This document shows positions 22,975 through 33,475 of a stretch of 64,000 nucleotides of DNA, one piece after another. The notes beneath the pieces are model-generated. The model saw only the letters and a list, made by a program, of their open reading frames with translations, was not told where the DNA came from and searched no databases. Positions within the stretch are counted from its first letter, which is position 1; each line of letters opens with the position of its first letter. The stretch is from Trissonchulus latispiculum. Taxonomy: Eukaryota > Nematoda > Enoplea > Enoplida > Ironidae. The stretch lies in contig JASAND010006327.1 in assembly GCA_030248195.1 (NCBI GenBank), positions 1 to 64,000 of the forward strand. The letters are read 5' to 3'. Made by a program: the position numbers and the translations under genes.

Positions 22975-25900
22975 ATGTGGACGCAACAAGCTTTTTATTG
23001 CTCCTATTTTTTGTTATTGAATTATTTTTCTGCAAAATGTGTTTGTCAAGATGCAGATGAAGAAGCAATCGTTACCAAAGTTTTAATTGCATCTACAGTG
23101 CCTGATTTGCTGGCTTCTTATGACGATGACTTAATCTTAAGTTAGTTTTGGTATTTGTTTTTATTCCGAAGCTCCTAGTTCTGTTTATAATTTCCCCATT
23201 TTCATCACATTTCGGTTTCCATCAAAATTACAATACCTAAATTTAAGTTCGTAATGAATACCAAATATTTGAACCGTACCCGGTATTTGCACTTCTGGAA
23301 CCTGAATTTATTCCACTCTCATTCTGGCATAGAAATTAGCAAAATTTTTATGGAACATGTTCAATATTTGATTTTGAAATAGACTAAACAGATTCGGTTT
23401 TGTATAATAATTACTGTTGCATCTATTTACATAAAGCCTGATTCACAGGCTGTCTCTTGTCACGTGTCGCGTGTCGCTCATCGCAAGTAGTATGTCGCAT
23501 GTCGCGAAGGATTTGAAGTAAGTTACAGATCGCTTGTCGCAGTAACTTATGTCCTGTCGCAGGATATTCCAGTGCATTATTTATGAGCCAGAGTCCATAT
23601 TTTAAAGACTAGAGGCAAGCGACCCGCGACAAAACGCGACTCCTTACGACACGCAGCAATTTGTCCAGTTTTGTAGCTACTAGCAATACTGTCGTAACAA
23701 ACGACACGCTACTGGGACGCGACATGAGACTCTGCGACACGCGGCATAAGACTGAGCCTGTGAACCTTCCTTAAGGTGGTGATTCCCTTTGGTCACATAA
23801 AGTTTGCACCATTATTACGCATTCATTACTTAGAGTTAAGAAGCCATTTTTATATCAAAATGTAGCTTGACATCTTCTCTTTTTAGTGCATGCCATGAAA
23901 CTAATGTTGACTTTCTAAAATATTTTTAGCACATTTTAGAAGAAGAATAATTTTCCAGAATTTTTGCAGACTCAAGTAAATTTTTTCGCGAGACATCGGT
24001 TATATCATTCGATACCTCCATCAAATAGCTGGGGACGATTTTTTATTTATTGTGAAATCGCTCTTCGTTATAGAGAAATAAGCTGAAATGTGTGCGTAAC
24101 CTGTATTTTGCCTACTTTTTCCAAATTTGTCAAGCGATTACTTTAGCTAGAAATCAGCAATCGGGGCAATTAAAAAATCGTCCCTGGGTATATTTGTGCA
24201 GAATACATTTGTTCAGTAGCAGCCCTCCAGCTTGCATGGTGAATGCTCCACAATCTTTGGAAAAAAATTGGTCGTGTTTTTGCAAAAACTACATTTTTTA
24301 TGATAGCAGCCTACAGGATAGCAGTTGGAAGACGATCATGCGTCGGATAATTTGTCCCTGTGAGACCTTCAGATCGACCCCCTTAGTTTGACTTTACGGC
24401 TTGCGTAGTTCAAGAAATGTTGGATAATTTGATTTCTGCAAAAATGACAAGTTTTCGACGCCAAAACAAGAAAATCGTCTATATCTCACGGTAGAGAAAA
24501 GCTAGAAACTTACTTTAAAAAACAAAAATGTGAAGCTCAATGAGATCTTTCGAATGAATATAGTCATAACTGTATAGTAGCTGCCAAACGTTCAGAAATT
24601 GGGGAAAACCACTCTGACCGGAAATCTAGAATTTTTGAATCGAGATTGCGCGGAGGGTGTTAGAACGCTAAAAGAACTTATTTCGAAAAGTTTCATCAAT
24701 ATTCATCTTGATTTACGCCGCCAAACAACAATATGTGCCCAAAAGGAATCACCACCTTAAGTGTTGAATTACTGGCTTGGAAACGCAGCTTCAAAGCGAT
24801 TTAGTAAGGACAATCACCATGGCCCGTAACTGTTCAAAACTGTTAGTGAAGTTCATTCTTGGCAAAATTAACATTTGTAGTGTATAATGTACGTGTGCAA
24901 TTCTGCTAAAGATAAAGTTACTGAATGAACACTGCATATTTTTCAAATTTAGATGAAACCGAAACGCCGTTGACACTGCTAGGTTTGAGTCATCTGCCGC
25001 CCAGTCACAGGCTGTCCAGACGCTTAGCCTCTTGGTTTCCAGAAATGACCACTCCTTCGGCGGTGACCAGTGTTGGGAACGAACACTGCGCCAATGATAG
25101 TGTGATACTGTCAATACTGTTGAATAAGACAGTCTATAATCGTTATCGATTGCCTGATCCCAGCGGCGTCGATGTGAGAGTGGAGTATTGGATTCAAGAG
25201 ATTACCACAGTTTCTGAACTCACTGGAGACTTTGAACTGGATATCTATATCAATGAAATGTGGGAAGATCCGGCATTGAGGTTTAAAATAGAGCGTGTAT
25301 AAAAGTTGGCTGGATAGTGTCTTTAGCAGATTACACTTTTTTAGTTAAGTTCGTTTACTGCCAATCATACCGTACTGTAGGCGAAATTTGGATCGTCAGC
25401 CAAAGACTAGGCATATATATTCCTCAGTTTTACGCCATTTATTTTATATACGTAAATCTTGTCTGACATCTGCTTCTGCTACAGGCTGATGTTTGTATTC
25501 TTGGAAAATGGGAGTGCACCAAAACTAAGCTAAAACTAAACTGTAGACTTATAGTTATGACTTTCAGTTGTCTAATATGCTGTTTATCCACAGTAAGTTA
25601 TGCAATTATGAAGTGTTTAGGCTTGAAACAACTGCATAACGGTATAAATTATTCCATTGTTTTTAGATATGACCATCATAATCCATGCAAGGGTAACATC
25701 ACTTTGGGCTATGAAATTCTCAAAGAAATTTGGGTTCCAAACTCCTGTTTTATCAACAGCAAACTGGCCTCCATTCACGACTCTCCCTTTCGAAATGTGT
25801 TCTTGATGATTTTGGCCAATGGAACTGTTTGGGTTAATTACAGGGTTAAAGTTACAGGTGCTGTAGCATTTCAGTTAGTTTAGTTTAGTTTAGAAGTCCC

Positions 25901-28900
25901 GAATATACGTATGTTGTTTCCAGTTTGGCATATTTGATTTGATTATTTGAAAGCCTTTATTTGGCATTGATTTTTCAATTGTTATAAATGCTACAAATTT
26001 TTGCTGATTTAATTAAAAATTTTACAAATCGAAAAATGGGAGAGGGTCGGGCCAGGGTAATTGAAACTTTTTCTACCATATTCGGTTGTTAACGGATTTC
26101 ATGATTTTGTTGGTTTTTGTATTTGGCCTGCTTTTCGTTAACACATAAAGTTATAATACACATACATATACATTAATATGGTCATATATACATTAATTTG
26201 GTCTTGCCGAATTCGGTTTCAGCACATTTAGAGCCAAATAATTCTGGTTCGCCTGTTATCCGATGTGGATTGAAATAGAATTAAGCAAATCCGTTTCATT
26301 TCCTATTTTTGATATCAAAAAAGTGAAGCCTACGATAGGGCACCATACCAGCTTTGCCGGCATAAGAATTACAGTAAATACTTGAAGGGCATTTAAATCT
26401 GCTTAAAGGGCATTAAAATCGAAGGAGATACATTTTAGGACCTTGTCGCATCGATTTATCGAAGTTTCCTATGGATAGTCAGACGTGCCTGCTGACTTAT
26501 GAAAGCTTTAATTACAATTTTGATCAGGTCAAAATGCGATGGATGCCAATGGACGAGCCCGTTTGGCCTACAAAAAATATTACTCTGCCTGACTTCAATC
26601 TACAAAGCATGAAACCTGTTTATAATTTAAAAGTAAGTAAGATCAACAGAAACGGAATCTGCGTTCTACTGTTCCCTATTTTTGATCCCTTTTAGACCGT
26701 TTTCATATTGCCACTATTTAAAAAATTTATACTCATATACCAATAAGGCTGTGTCTTGCTGACCATTTCAACTCAAAAATCTAAAGCAGGCTTGTATCAA
26801 AATGCAGGTATTGTAACAGTTTCCTTATTGGACACATTCGAAATTAAATTTAAGTTTGCATATATACATTTATCACTTTTAGTATAAATTGAATTTAACT
26901 GAAATTAAATTGATTTAAAAATTTCAATTGAACTTCGTAATGTTAGAGCAAGCCTTATGATGTTATGATGGATTGAGCTATTTGTTGTGTGTAACTTTTT
27001 CGCAGTAGGTGTGAAATGCCTTACCTTATTATAGAGCAAACAAGCTGGTCGTTGGGTTCAACTGACGGTATTTTTCCTATTCGAAAGAAGATACGTTTGG
27101 TATTTTCTGCAAGCCTATATTCCTACTTACTTGACCATTTTCGTATCTTGGATTTCCTTTTCACTAGGATCTAAAGCCATACCAGCCAGAACTGTGCTTG
27201 GTGTTAATGCCCTTCTTGCGCTAATGTTACTGTTTGGTAATATCATGCGTAAATTACCCAGGGTTAACTATGTTAAAGGTATGTGATATTTTTATTTGTT
27301 GTGCTGAGTCAAGTTTTGTACGTGTTAATGTTTGTAAATGCAGTTTAAGGGGGGGTCGCTTTTTTTGGCGATTTTTCGACCTCCGATTTTGCTCATTTTT
27401 ACATATTTTGTACTCCCAATGGGTCCGCGAAGCAAGACAAGTGCGTTTTGCGCAATATTGCTTCTATCGTTCTGTAGAGTCCTTCAAAGGTGACTCCGAC
27501 ATGTGTTAAACATAGGAAAATGAAAAAGTTAAGGCAAAAAGTTTGTGTCCAAAAAATTTTTCGCTGTGTGAGAGACTCAGCTCTGAAATTTTTTCACACT
27601 TGTTAAGGACATAATGTAGAGTGCAGCGAGTGACTTTGGTGCAATTCTGCTGAGAATTAAAATTTTGGCAAAGTTTTAAAGTAAGAATTTGTGAAAATTC
27701 CGAGTTTGGCTATTTGCCAAAATTCCAATTCTCAACAGAATTGCACCAAAGTCACTCGCTGCACTCTACATTATGTCCTTAACAAGGGTGAAAAAATTTC
27801 AGAGCTGAGTCTCTTACACAGCGAAAAAATTTTTGGACACAAACTTTTTTACCTTAACCCTCTTCTGCCCAAGACTCCTCGGGGAAATCGGCTCAAAATG
27901 ACCAATTTTACGTTTTTGGCTGCCGTTTTTTACTGAGACCATCTAGAGAGATGGGACTGCCACGAATCGATAGAGAATTAATTGCTCTACATTTCATGAT
28001 TAGCATCAAAGGGTCTCCGATGCACCCAGAAAAAGTTACAAGCCGTCAAAGTCGGACAAAGTAGGAAATTTTGCTAAATTTTCATTGCAAAAATCCAATA
28101 AATTTATTTCTAGCTGCAAGACTTGATTCAGAGACGGGATCAACTATACGTTATTTTAATGCGCATAACCTCCCGCATCACCTGGTGGAACGACTTTTCT
28201 GCCGACGAACTACAGCCGGCTCTGGATTTGCTTGAATTCAGCGCTCGAACAGGGCTTGAAATCTTCAAAATTTCCATAGCCGGCGGAATGCCATAGAAAC
28301 TAGATTTTTCAAGCAGGTGTCGAAATATTCTCCCAAAATAGGGTGGACGTGTTAAAGATAAAAGGAGCAAATGCCCAGATTGCCAACCGGCAACTGCACC
28401 CTATCCCAAAATATAAGATGCCAAAAATCAGCACTTGTGCCAATTGGCAGCCGCGGGAATAAAAGGGTTAACTTTTCATCTTCCTATGTTTAACACATGT
28501 CGGAGTCACCTTTGAAGGACTCTACAGAGCGATAGAAGCAATATTGCGCAAAACGCACTTGTCTTGTTTCGCGGACCCATTGGGAGTACAAAATATGTAA
28601 AAATGAGCAAAATCGGAGAAGGTAGAAAAATCGCCCAAAAAAGCAACCCCCCCCCTTAAGGGCGCAGTTTCTTGAGTCAAAACTCAACTTAATTTAATGG
28701 TGTGATATATGATTGTGGGTGTTATGAACGATAAATAATTAATGATAATTAGAAACACTTATATAGGCAGTATATATAAGCTCTTCATTAACTTTATTTC
28801 AGCAATAGATGTCTGGTTATTGGCCTGCATGACTTTTGTATTTATCTCCCTGGTCGAACTGGCTTTGGTGGGATTTTTGGCTTCTAAGGAACCGTCATGT

Positions 28901-29095
28901 GACAGTAGCATAGCTACCATTACACAGTACTATGAAGCTAAGCTGAGAGAAAAGCAAAACAGAAAACGACTTCACTGGTGGCATGGAACTCTGGCCCTAT
29001 TGGAGGCTGACCATGTAGATCAAATTTCCTCGGTGGCTTTCCCGGCCCTCTTTTCAGTATTTAACATTGTTTATTGGACATACTACAGTTTTTGA
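22975..29095 (+). CDS. Cys-loop anion channel subunit, left copy
   Basis: Six exons with matching phases: 22975-23140, 24953-25280, 25667-25857, 26439-26632, 27035-27278 and 28803-29095; 471 residues. Residues 1 to about 20 look like a signal peptide. The ligand-binding domain follows, with [32 protein letters not shown] and the Cys-loop C231-x13-C245 containing FPMD. M1 lies at about 314-335. M2 at about 343-365 is preceded by PAR (343-345), the signature of anion-selective pores. M3 is at about 376-398 and M4 near the C-terminus, with a short M3-M4 loop. Such subunits form pentameric plasma-membrane channels gated by a neurotransmitter. Family resemblance is to nematode acetylcholine- or amine-gated chloride channels; the ligand is not determinable here. 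Intron 1 and intron 5 contain MITEs. The final exon has AATAAA 16 bases after the stop. Confidence 0.9.
23435..23771. mobile_element. foldback element with TGTCGC words, left copy
   Basis: Ends AGCCTGATTCACAGGCT and AGCCTGTGAACCTTCCT, flanked by TAA on both sides. The first half is packed with GTCGC words (TCACGTGTCGCGTGTCGC) and the second half with GCGAC and CGACACG words, so it can fold on itself word by word. It lies in intron 1 of the channel gene. Counterpart 38801-39138. Confidence 0.85.
23772..24760. mobile_element. TTAA-flanked MITE in channel intron 1, left copy
   Basis: About 28-bp inverted ends, TTAAGGTGGTGATTCC and GGAATCACCACCTTAA, bounded by TTAA. The interior is not self-complementary and has no supportable open frame. 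The TTAA borders are the target-site type of piggyBac-like elements, suggesting a non-autonomous member. Counterpart 37813-38800. Confidence 0.7.
27345..28659. mobile_element. TTAA-flanked foldback element in channel intron 5, left copy
   Basis: Inverted ends of about 190 bp starting TTAAGGGGGGG and running through GACTCCGACATGTGTTAAAC. A second, fully self-complementary hairpin (27530-27857) sits inside. The right copy is 33912-35228. Several short open frames that recur in the window come from these ends and are not genes. Confidence 0.8.
27530..27857. mobile_element. 328-bp hairpin nested in intron 5 element, left copy
   Basis: Arms of about 140 bases pair almost completely: GTTTGTGTCC near 27541 with GGACACAAAC near 27834, and TTGGTGCAATTCTG near 27638 with CAGAATTGCACCAA near 27737. 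It is nested inside 27345-28659. Counterpart 34715-35044. Confidence 0.8.
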
Positions 29096-29110
29096 ATACA
29101 ATTCGCACTC

Positions 29111-29116
29111 AATAAA
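29111..29116 (+). promoter_or_regulatory. polyadenylation signal of channel gene, left copy
   Basis: AATAAA 16 bases after the TGA stop of the channel gene, at a typical distance for a cleavage signal. The same hexamer is found in the mirror copy. Confidence 0.7.
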
Positions 29117-29342
29117 CAGAATCTATATAACCAAGCCTGCTTAAGTTGCAAAAAAGAAGAGTAAGCTACTTCGTGACTTCTCATCATTAACATATTCGCG
29201 TATGCTGGTCGAAGCATCGTTACGTTACCGTTAGTGAGGATGATCCAATAAGTAGATTAATACTCTTTTTCCATTGATTATACAATAATGCACACTTGGT
29301 AAAAGTTATTGACTGCTGAAATTCTATAATAATGTTTTCTAA

Positions 29343-30043
29343 GGGTCTGTTTCTTTAAAGATTAAAATGGTCGGATTAAACGGATTAAAAATCAGCCGGA
29401 TTAAAATTTTAAATGCTATTTCTTTAATGATGGATTAAACGGATTAAAAATTAACTCGTTTAATCCGACCATTTTTAATCCGCAATAAAGGGTTAGTGTT
29501 CTTAGGGCATATTTCTTTAAAGATTAAAATGGCCGAATTAAACGGATTAAAAATCAGCCGGATTAAAATGTTAACGGCTGTTTCTTTAATGTAGGATTAA
29601 ATGGATTTAACGGATTAAAATTAACTCGTTTAATCCGACCATTTTTAATCCTCGGATTAAACGAGTAAGTATAATCCGTTTAATCCGCCATTAAAGAAAC
29701 ACCGATTAAAAATTTTAATCCGTTTAATCCGCGTAACTGCACTAGGATTACAAACTAGTTGAAAATGCACCAGACGGATTAAAATTAATCTTTAAAGGAA
29801 CAGTGATTAAAAGCAGGTCGTATTAAAATTAAATCGTTGATTTTTTAATCCGAAGTGTGAATAAAGGAACAGGATTAGATTAGAATTTGAATCCTAGGTG
29901 CATTAAAGAAACAGGATTAAATTTAATCCGTTTAACTAGTTTAACTCGCTGGATTAAATTTTAATCCGTTTAATCCGACGTGCTGTTTCTTTAATGCTGA
30001 TTAATTTTAATCTGATCCGTTTAATCTTTAAAGAAATAGGGCA
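29343..30043. mobile_element. foldback element with GGATTAAA words, left copy 2
   Basis: Ends GGGTCTGTTTCTTTAAAG and CTTTAAAGAAATAGGGCA, flanked by TAA on both sides (29340-29342 and 30044-30046). It is filled with GGATTAAA/TTTAATCC words. A second internal terminus, GGGCATATTTCTTTAAAG, near 29507 shows a truncated copy joined to a fuller one. Counterpart 32535-33231. Confidence 0.85.
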
Positions 30044-30046
30044 TAA

Positions 30047-30664
30047 GATATTTTAATCTAATGAATGATAGGATACAGTCAACAAAATTTGTGCTAACTA
30101 TCAAAATAGCTGACAAGTCGATTACTATGTAAGCTGTTTTATCAAAATGCATACCTCTGTTGAACTCTTTGTTTCAGCATCAGCAATCTGCTCAGCAGGA
30201 TTTTGGAAACATGAATTTTACCCTTCTTTAGTTGACTAAGCGCCTACTATGGCCCAATGTGTGGCCTGATGATGTAATTATTAAATAGAGGGAAACAACA
30301 TCAAGGCTCACACTGGGCAGCGGTTTGCGCTAGCTTAATCAATATTTGCAATAACATAACTGGCATCGACCTGGAAAAATAAATAGCGTTATATAAACAT
30401 GTTATAGCCTGTAAAAATTGACAAATTGTAGAATCAATTGCGAAAATAAATTGCAGAAATTTTGTTGTCGGTAGTGATAGTACAGTCCGATGGTTCAGGC
30501 GTTGGACTTTGGATAACACGGTTCTCTAGAATGTAGGCAAATTCTGCCAGATAGCAGAAGCGCAATTTATTTGTTCTGTGATTCTTAGTTTTCGCTTACA
30601 GAACATGTGCATTTCTATGTGGTCCTTCTCCAAAAAAGTAAAAGGAATTACACCAATTATTTTC
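30047..30664. other. innermost part of left arm, no gene seen
   Basis: Sequence matching 31913-32531 in reverse, with a few substitutions. A segment near 30485-30525 (GTCCGATGGTTCAGGCGTTG) slightly recalls a tRNA A box but has no B box. No supportable feature. Confidence 0.4.
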
Positions 30665-30826
30665 ACATTAAAAGGCAGTCTTTTCGAACGAAATAAAATT
30701 TTTTGAAATTTTTACGTTAATAAAGAACTGTTCACTGTTCAGAGCTGAACCGGTGCACCAAGGGTCAAGACTAATTAAAGAAATTAAAGTTGTACACCAC
30801 CAGGCATTCGAAAAATTCGGGCACCT

Positions 30827-30895
30827 GGCGCTGGCGGGGTTCGAACCCGCTCTTCTGCTTAACGCGCAGACGCTCTAACCAACAGAGCCAGAGCC
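30827..30895 (-). tRNA. degenerate tRNA-Asn(GTT)-like sequence
   Basis: On the minus strand an acceptor pair GGCTCTG/CAGCGCC (one mismatch), a D arm GCTC-TGTTGGTTA-GAGC, an anticodon stem TCTGC/GCAGA with loop GCGTTAA, and a T arm GCGGG-TTCGAAC-CCCGC are visible. The anticodon would be GTT (Asn). Odd points: position 33 is C instead of T, the two bases between acceptor and D stems are missing, and the variable loop is only three bases, giving 69 bases in total. Five T bases about a dozen bases downstream could end Pol III transcription. It is probably a pseudogene or a tRNA-derived repeat head. Confidence 0.5.
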
Positions 30896-31204
30896 AGCAG
30901 CCAGCAAGTGATCCGATTACTGTTCTATCTCTGGTCGGGATTACAGGAGATACCTGCAGCTGTTTGAAGAAGTTTGAACGTTGAAGAAGTGAAAGCTCCC
31001 CGTCAAAACCGAAACCCTAGTAACGGAAAATGTAAACGCTCAGATACTAGGGAGGCTGTAGAGTTGTGCCCGAACACTTGCCTTGTAAGTCCGGCCAAAC
31101 CCGGTCGCACACTGACACTTTTTTGTATATCGGATCTTCACCTAGCCTACGGGCCTACCTGGGTTTAATCGGGCTGCCGGGACTGGCCCGATCGGTTCAA
31201 CCAA
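30896..31204. other. unassigned spacer sequence
   Basis: Single-copy sequence in the palindrome spacer between the tRNA-like sequence and the foldback element. Contains scattered CGGGCC/GGCCCG and CCGGCC words around 31090-31190. No open frame or RNA gene can be supported. Confidence 0.35.
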
Positions 31205-31790
31205 CCAAGAGTGCATCATTGCACTGTATATATATAAGAAGAATAGTAAGCAACTAAAGGGCTCCTCTTCTTGGCATTAGGCAACCGTGATGGTGGGGGG
31301 TCGCTCTGTTCGACAAAAGCATGCCCACCTCCGTTTAATGAGGGGGAAGAGGGTAGCCGAAAAGTGGTCCTTTGGTGGGGGGTAACCAACAGCCAATCAA
31401 TTTGCAGAGACTCCCTCCCCGTTTGGAGGGGGGTAGAGCTGGGATTACGGTAGTTTGTTTTTATTTCCAAAATGGGTCCTCTTTTGGTGGGGAGGGGGGT
31501 AGCAAAAGGGGTCCCATTTGGTGGGAGGGTAAGCAAAAGGGGTCCCCGTTTTTTTGGTGGGGGTGGGGAGGAGTCGCCAACAGCCAATCAGATTCAGCCA
31601 ACCTTAGCCTGACTTAGCATTTGGCTACCCTTCTCCAAAGGGGACCTCTTTTTGCTCCGCCCCCCCCCCCACGAAACGGGGAAACTTTCGCGTATTGCGA
31701 GCGGAGAACCATTGCCTAATGCCAAGAAGAGGAGCCCTCTAATGGCTTACTCTTCTTCTTCTTATATATAGTACAATTATGCACTCTTGG
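31205..31790. mobile_element. foldback element with G-rich words, in spacer
   Basis: Inverted ends of about 80 bp: CCAAGAGTGCAT at 31205 through CTTCTTGGCATTAGGCAA at 31284, reversed at 31711-31790. The left interior repeats AAAAGGGGTCC...TTTGGTGGGGGGG blocks (31360-31570); a single inverted block (AAAGGGGACC with a C run) occurs at 31637-31680. AACAGCCAATCA is present twice. The many runs of three or more G bases could form quadruplexes on the plus strand. Single copy in the window. Confidence 0.8.
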
Positions 31791-32534
31791 CACAACTCTA
31801 TGTGGCTATGTGGCTGCAATTTGGAACTCAAAGTGTGCAACCTAATGTATTATAAATTTAGCGCAACGTTCACGAATAAGCAACGTCATCTTGGTGAAAG
31901 TCAGTCAATTACTGAAAATAATTGGTGTAATTCCTTTTACTTTTTTGGAGAAGGACCACATAGAAATGCACATGTTCTGTAAGCGAAAACTAAGAATCAC
32001 AGAATCAAATAAATTGCGCTTCTGCTATCTGGCAGAATTTGCCTACATTCTAGAGAACCGTGTTATCAGAAAGTCCAACGCCTCAACAATCGGACTGTAC
32101 TACCACTATCGACAACAAAATTTCTGCAATTTTCGCAATTGATTCAACAATTTGTCAATTTTTACATACTATAATATGTTTATATAACGCTATTTATTTT
32201 TCCAGGTCGATGCCAGTTATGTTATTGCAAATATTGATTAAGCTAGCGCAAACCGCTGCCCAGTGTGAGCCTTGGATGTTGTTTCCCCTCTATTTAATAA
32301 TTACATCATCAGGCCACACATTGGGCCATAGTAGGCGCTTAGTCAACTAAAGAAGGGTAAAATTCATGTTTCCAAAATCCCGCTGAGCAGATTGCTGACG
32401 CTGAAACAAAGAGTTCAACAGAGGTATGCATTTTGATAAAACAGCTTACATAGTAATCGACTTGTCAGCTATTTTGATAGTTAGCACAAATTTTGTTGAC
32501 TGTATCCTATCATTCATTAGATTAAAATATCTTA

Positions 32535-33231
32535 TGCCCTATTTCTTTAAAGATTAAACGGATCAGATTAAAATTAATCAGCATTAAAGAAACAGCACGT
32601 CGGATTAAACGGATTAAAATTTAATCCAGCGAGTTAAACTAGTTAAACGGATTAAATTTAATCCTGTTTCTTTAATGCACCTAGGATTCAAATTCTAATC
32701 TAATCCTGTTCCTTTATTCACACTTCGGATTAAAAAATCAACGATTTAATTTTAATACGACCTGCTTTTAATCACTGTTCCTTTAAAGATTAATTTTAAT
32801 CCGTCTGGTGCATTTTCAACTAGTTTGTAATCCTAGTGCAGTTACGCGGATTAAACGGATTAAAATTTTTAATCGGTGTTTCTTTAATGGCGGATTAAAC
32901 GGATTATACTTACTCGTTTAATCCGAGGATTAAAAATGGTCGGATTAAACGAGTTAATTTTTAATCCGTTAAATCCATTTAACCCTACATTAAAGAAACA
33001 GCCGTTAACATTTTAATCCGGCTGATTTTTAATCCGTTTAATTCGGCCATTTTAATCTTTAAAGAAATATGCCCTAAGAACACTAACCCTTTATTGCGGA
33101 TTAAAAATGGTCGGATTAAACGAGTTAATTTTTAATCCGTTTAATCATATTAAAGAAATAGCATTTAAAATTTTAATCCGGCTGATTTTTAATCCGTTTA
33201 ATCGACATTTTAATCTTTAAAGAACAGACCC
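32535..33231. mobile_element. foldback element with GGATTAAA words, right copy 2
   Basis: Mirror of 29343-30043, flanked by TTA on both sides (32532-32534 and 33232-33234), the complement of the TAA flanks in the other arm. Scattered substitutions and single-base losses relative to the left copy. Confidence 0.85.
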
Positions 33232-33454
33232 TTAGAAAACATTATTATAGAATTTCAGAGTAATAACTTTTACCAAGTGTGCATTATTGTATAATCAATG
33301 GAAAAAGAGCATTAATCTACTTATTGATCATCCTCACTAACGGTAACGTAACGATGCTTCGACCAGCATACGCGAATATGTTAATGATGAGAAGTCACGA
33401 AGTAGCTTACTCTTCTTTTTTGCAACTTAAGCAGGCTTGGTTATATAGATTCTG

Positions 33455-33460
33455 TTTATT
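33455..33460 (-). promoter_or_regulatory. polyadenylation signal of channel gene, right copy
   Basis: AATAAA on the minus strand, 16 bases past the stop of the right-arm channel gene. Confidence 0.7.
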
Positions 33461-33475
33461 GAGTGCGAATTGTAT

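Larger units (their letters stand above)
1..30664 (+). repeat. left arm of giant inverted repeat
   Basis: The whole segment reappears as its reverse complement in 31913-64000. Paired landmarks include the channel gene, the 193-codon gene, the receptor, both tandem arrays and every foldback element. Position sums drift from about 62,572 at the centre to about 64,497 at the outer end, where base 64000 pairs with about base 497. The innermost matching bases are about 30664 and 31913. Outside the tandem arrays, the largest differences are a gap near 2683 of about 1.1 kb relative to the right arm and strong divergence in 5428-7408. Confidence 0.95.
30665..31912. other. central spacer of the palindrome
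   Basis: About 1.25 kb lying between the innermost matching bases of the two arms and present once. It contains a degenerate tRNA-like sequence (30827-30895), about 300 bases with no recognised feature (30896-31204), a foldback element with 80-bp inverted ends (31205-31790), and a short unmatched piece up to 31912. The foldback element is centred near 31,497, not at the palindrome centre near 31,288, so the spacer itself is asymmetric. Confidence 0.85.

Noticed and set aside
24092..24391. 99-codon open frame in channel intron 1
   Set aside because: It lies inside the TTAA-flanked MITE, and a one-base indel changes its end in the right arm.
27234..27509. 91-codon open frame overlapping channel exon 5
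   Set aside because: It reads exon 5 out of frame and continues into the inverted end of the intron 5 element; the last part recurs at 28490-28687.
30470..30530. tRNA A-box-like sequence near the palindrome centre
   Set aside because: No B box or foldable T arm follows, and the pattern is not kept well in the mirror copy.
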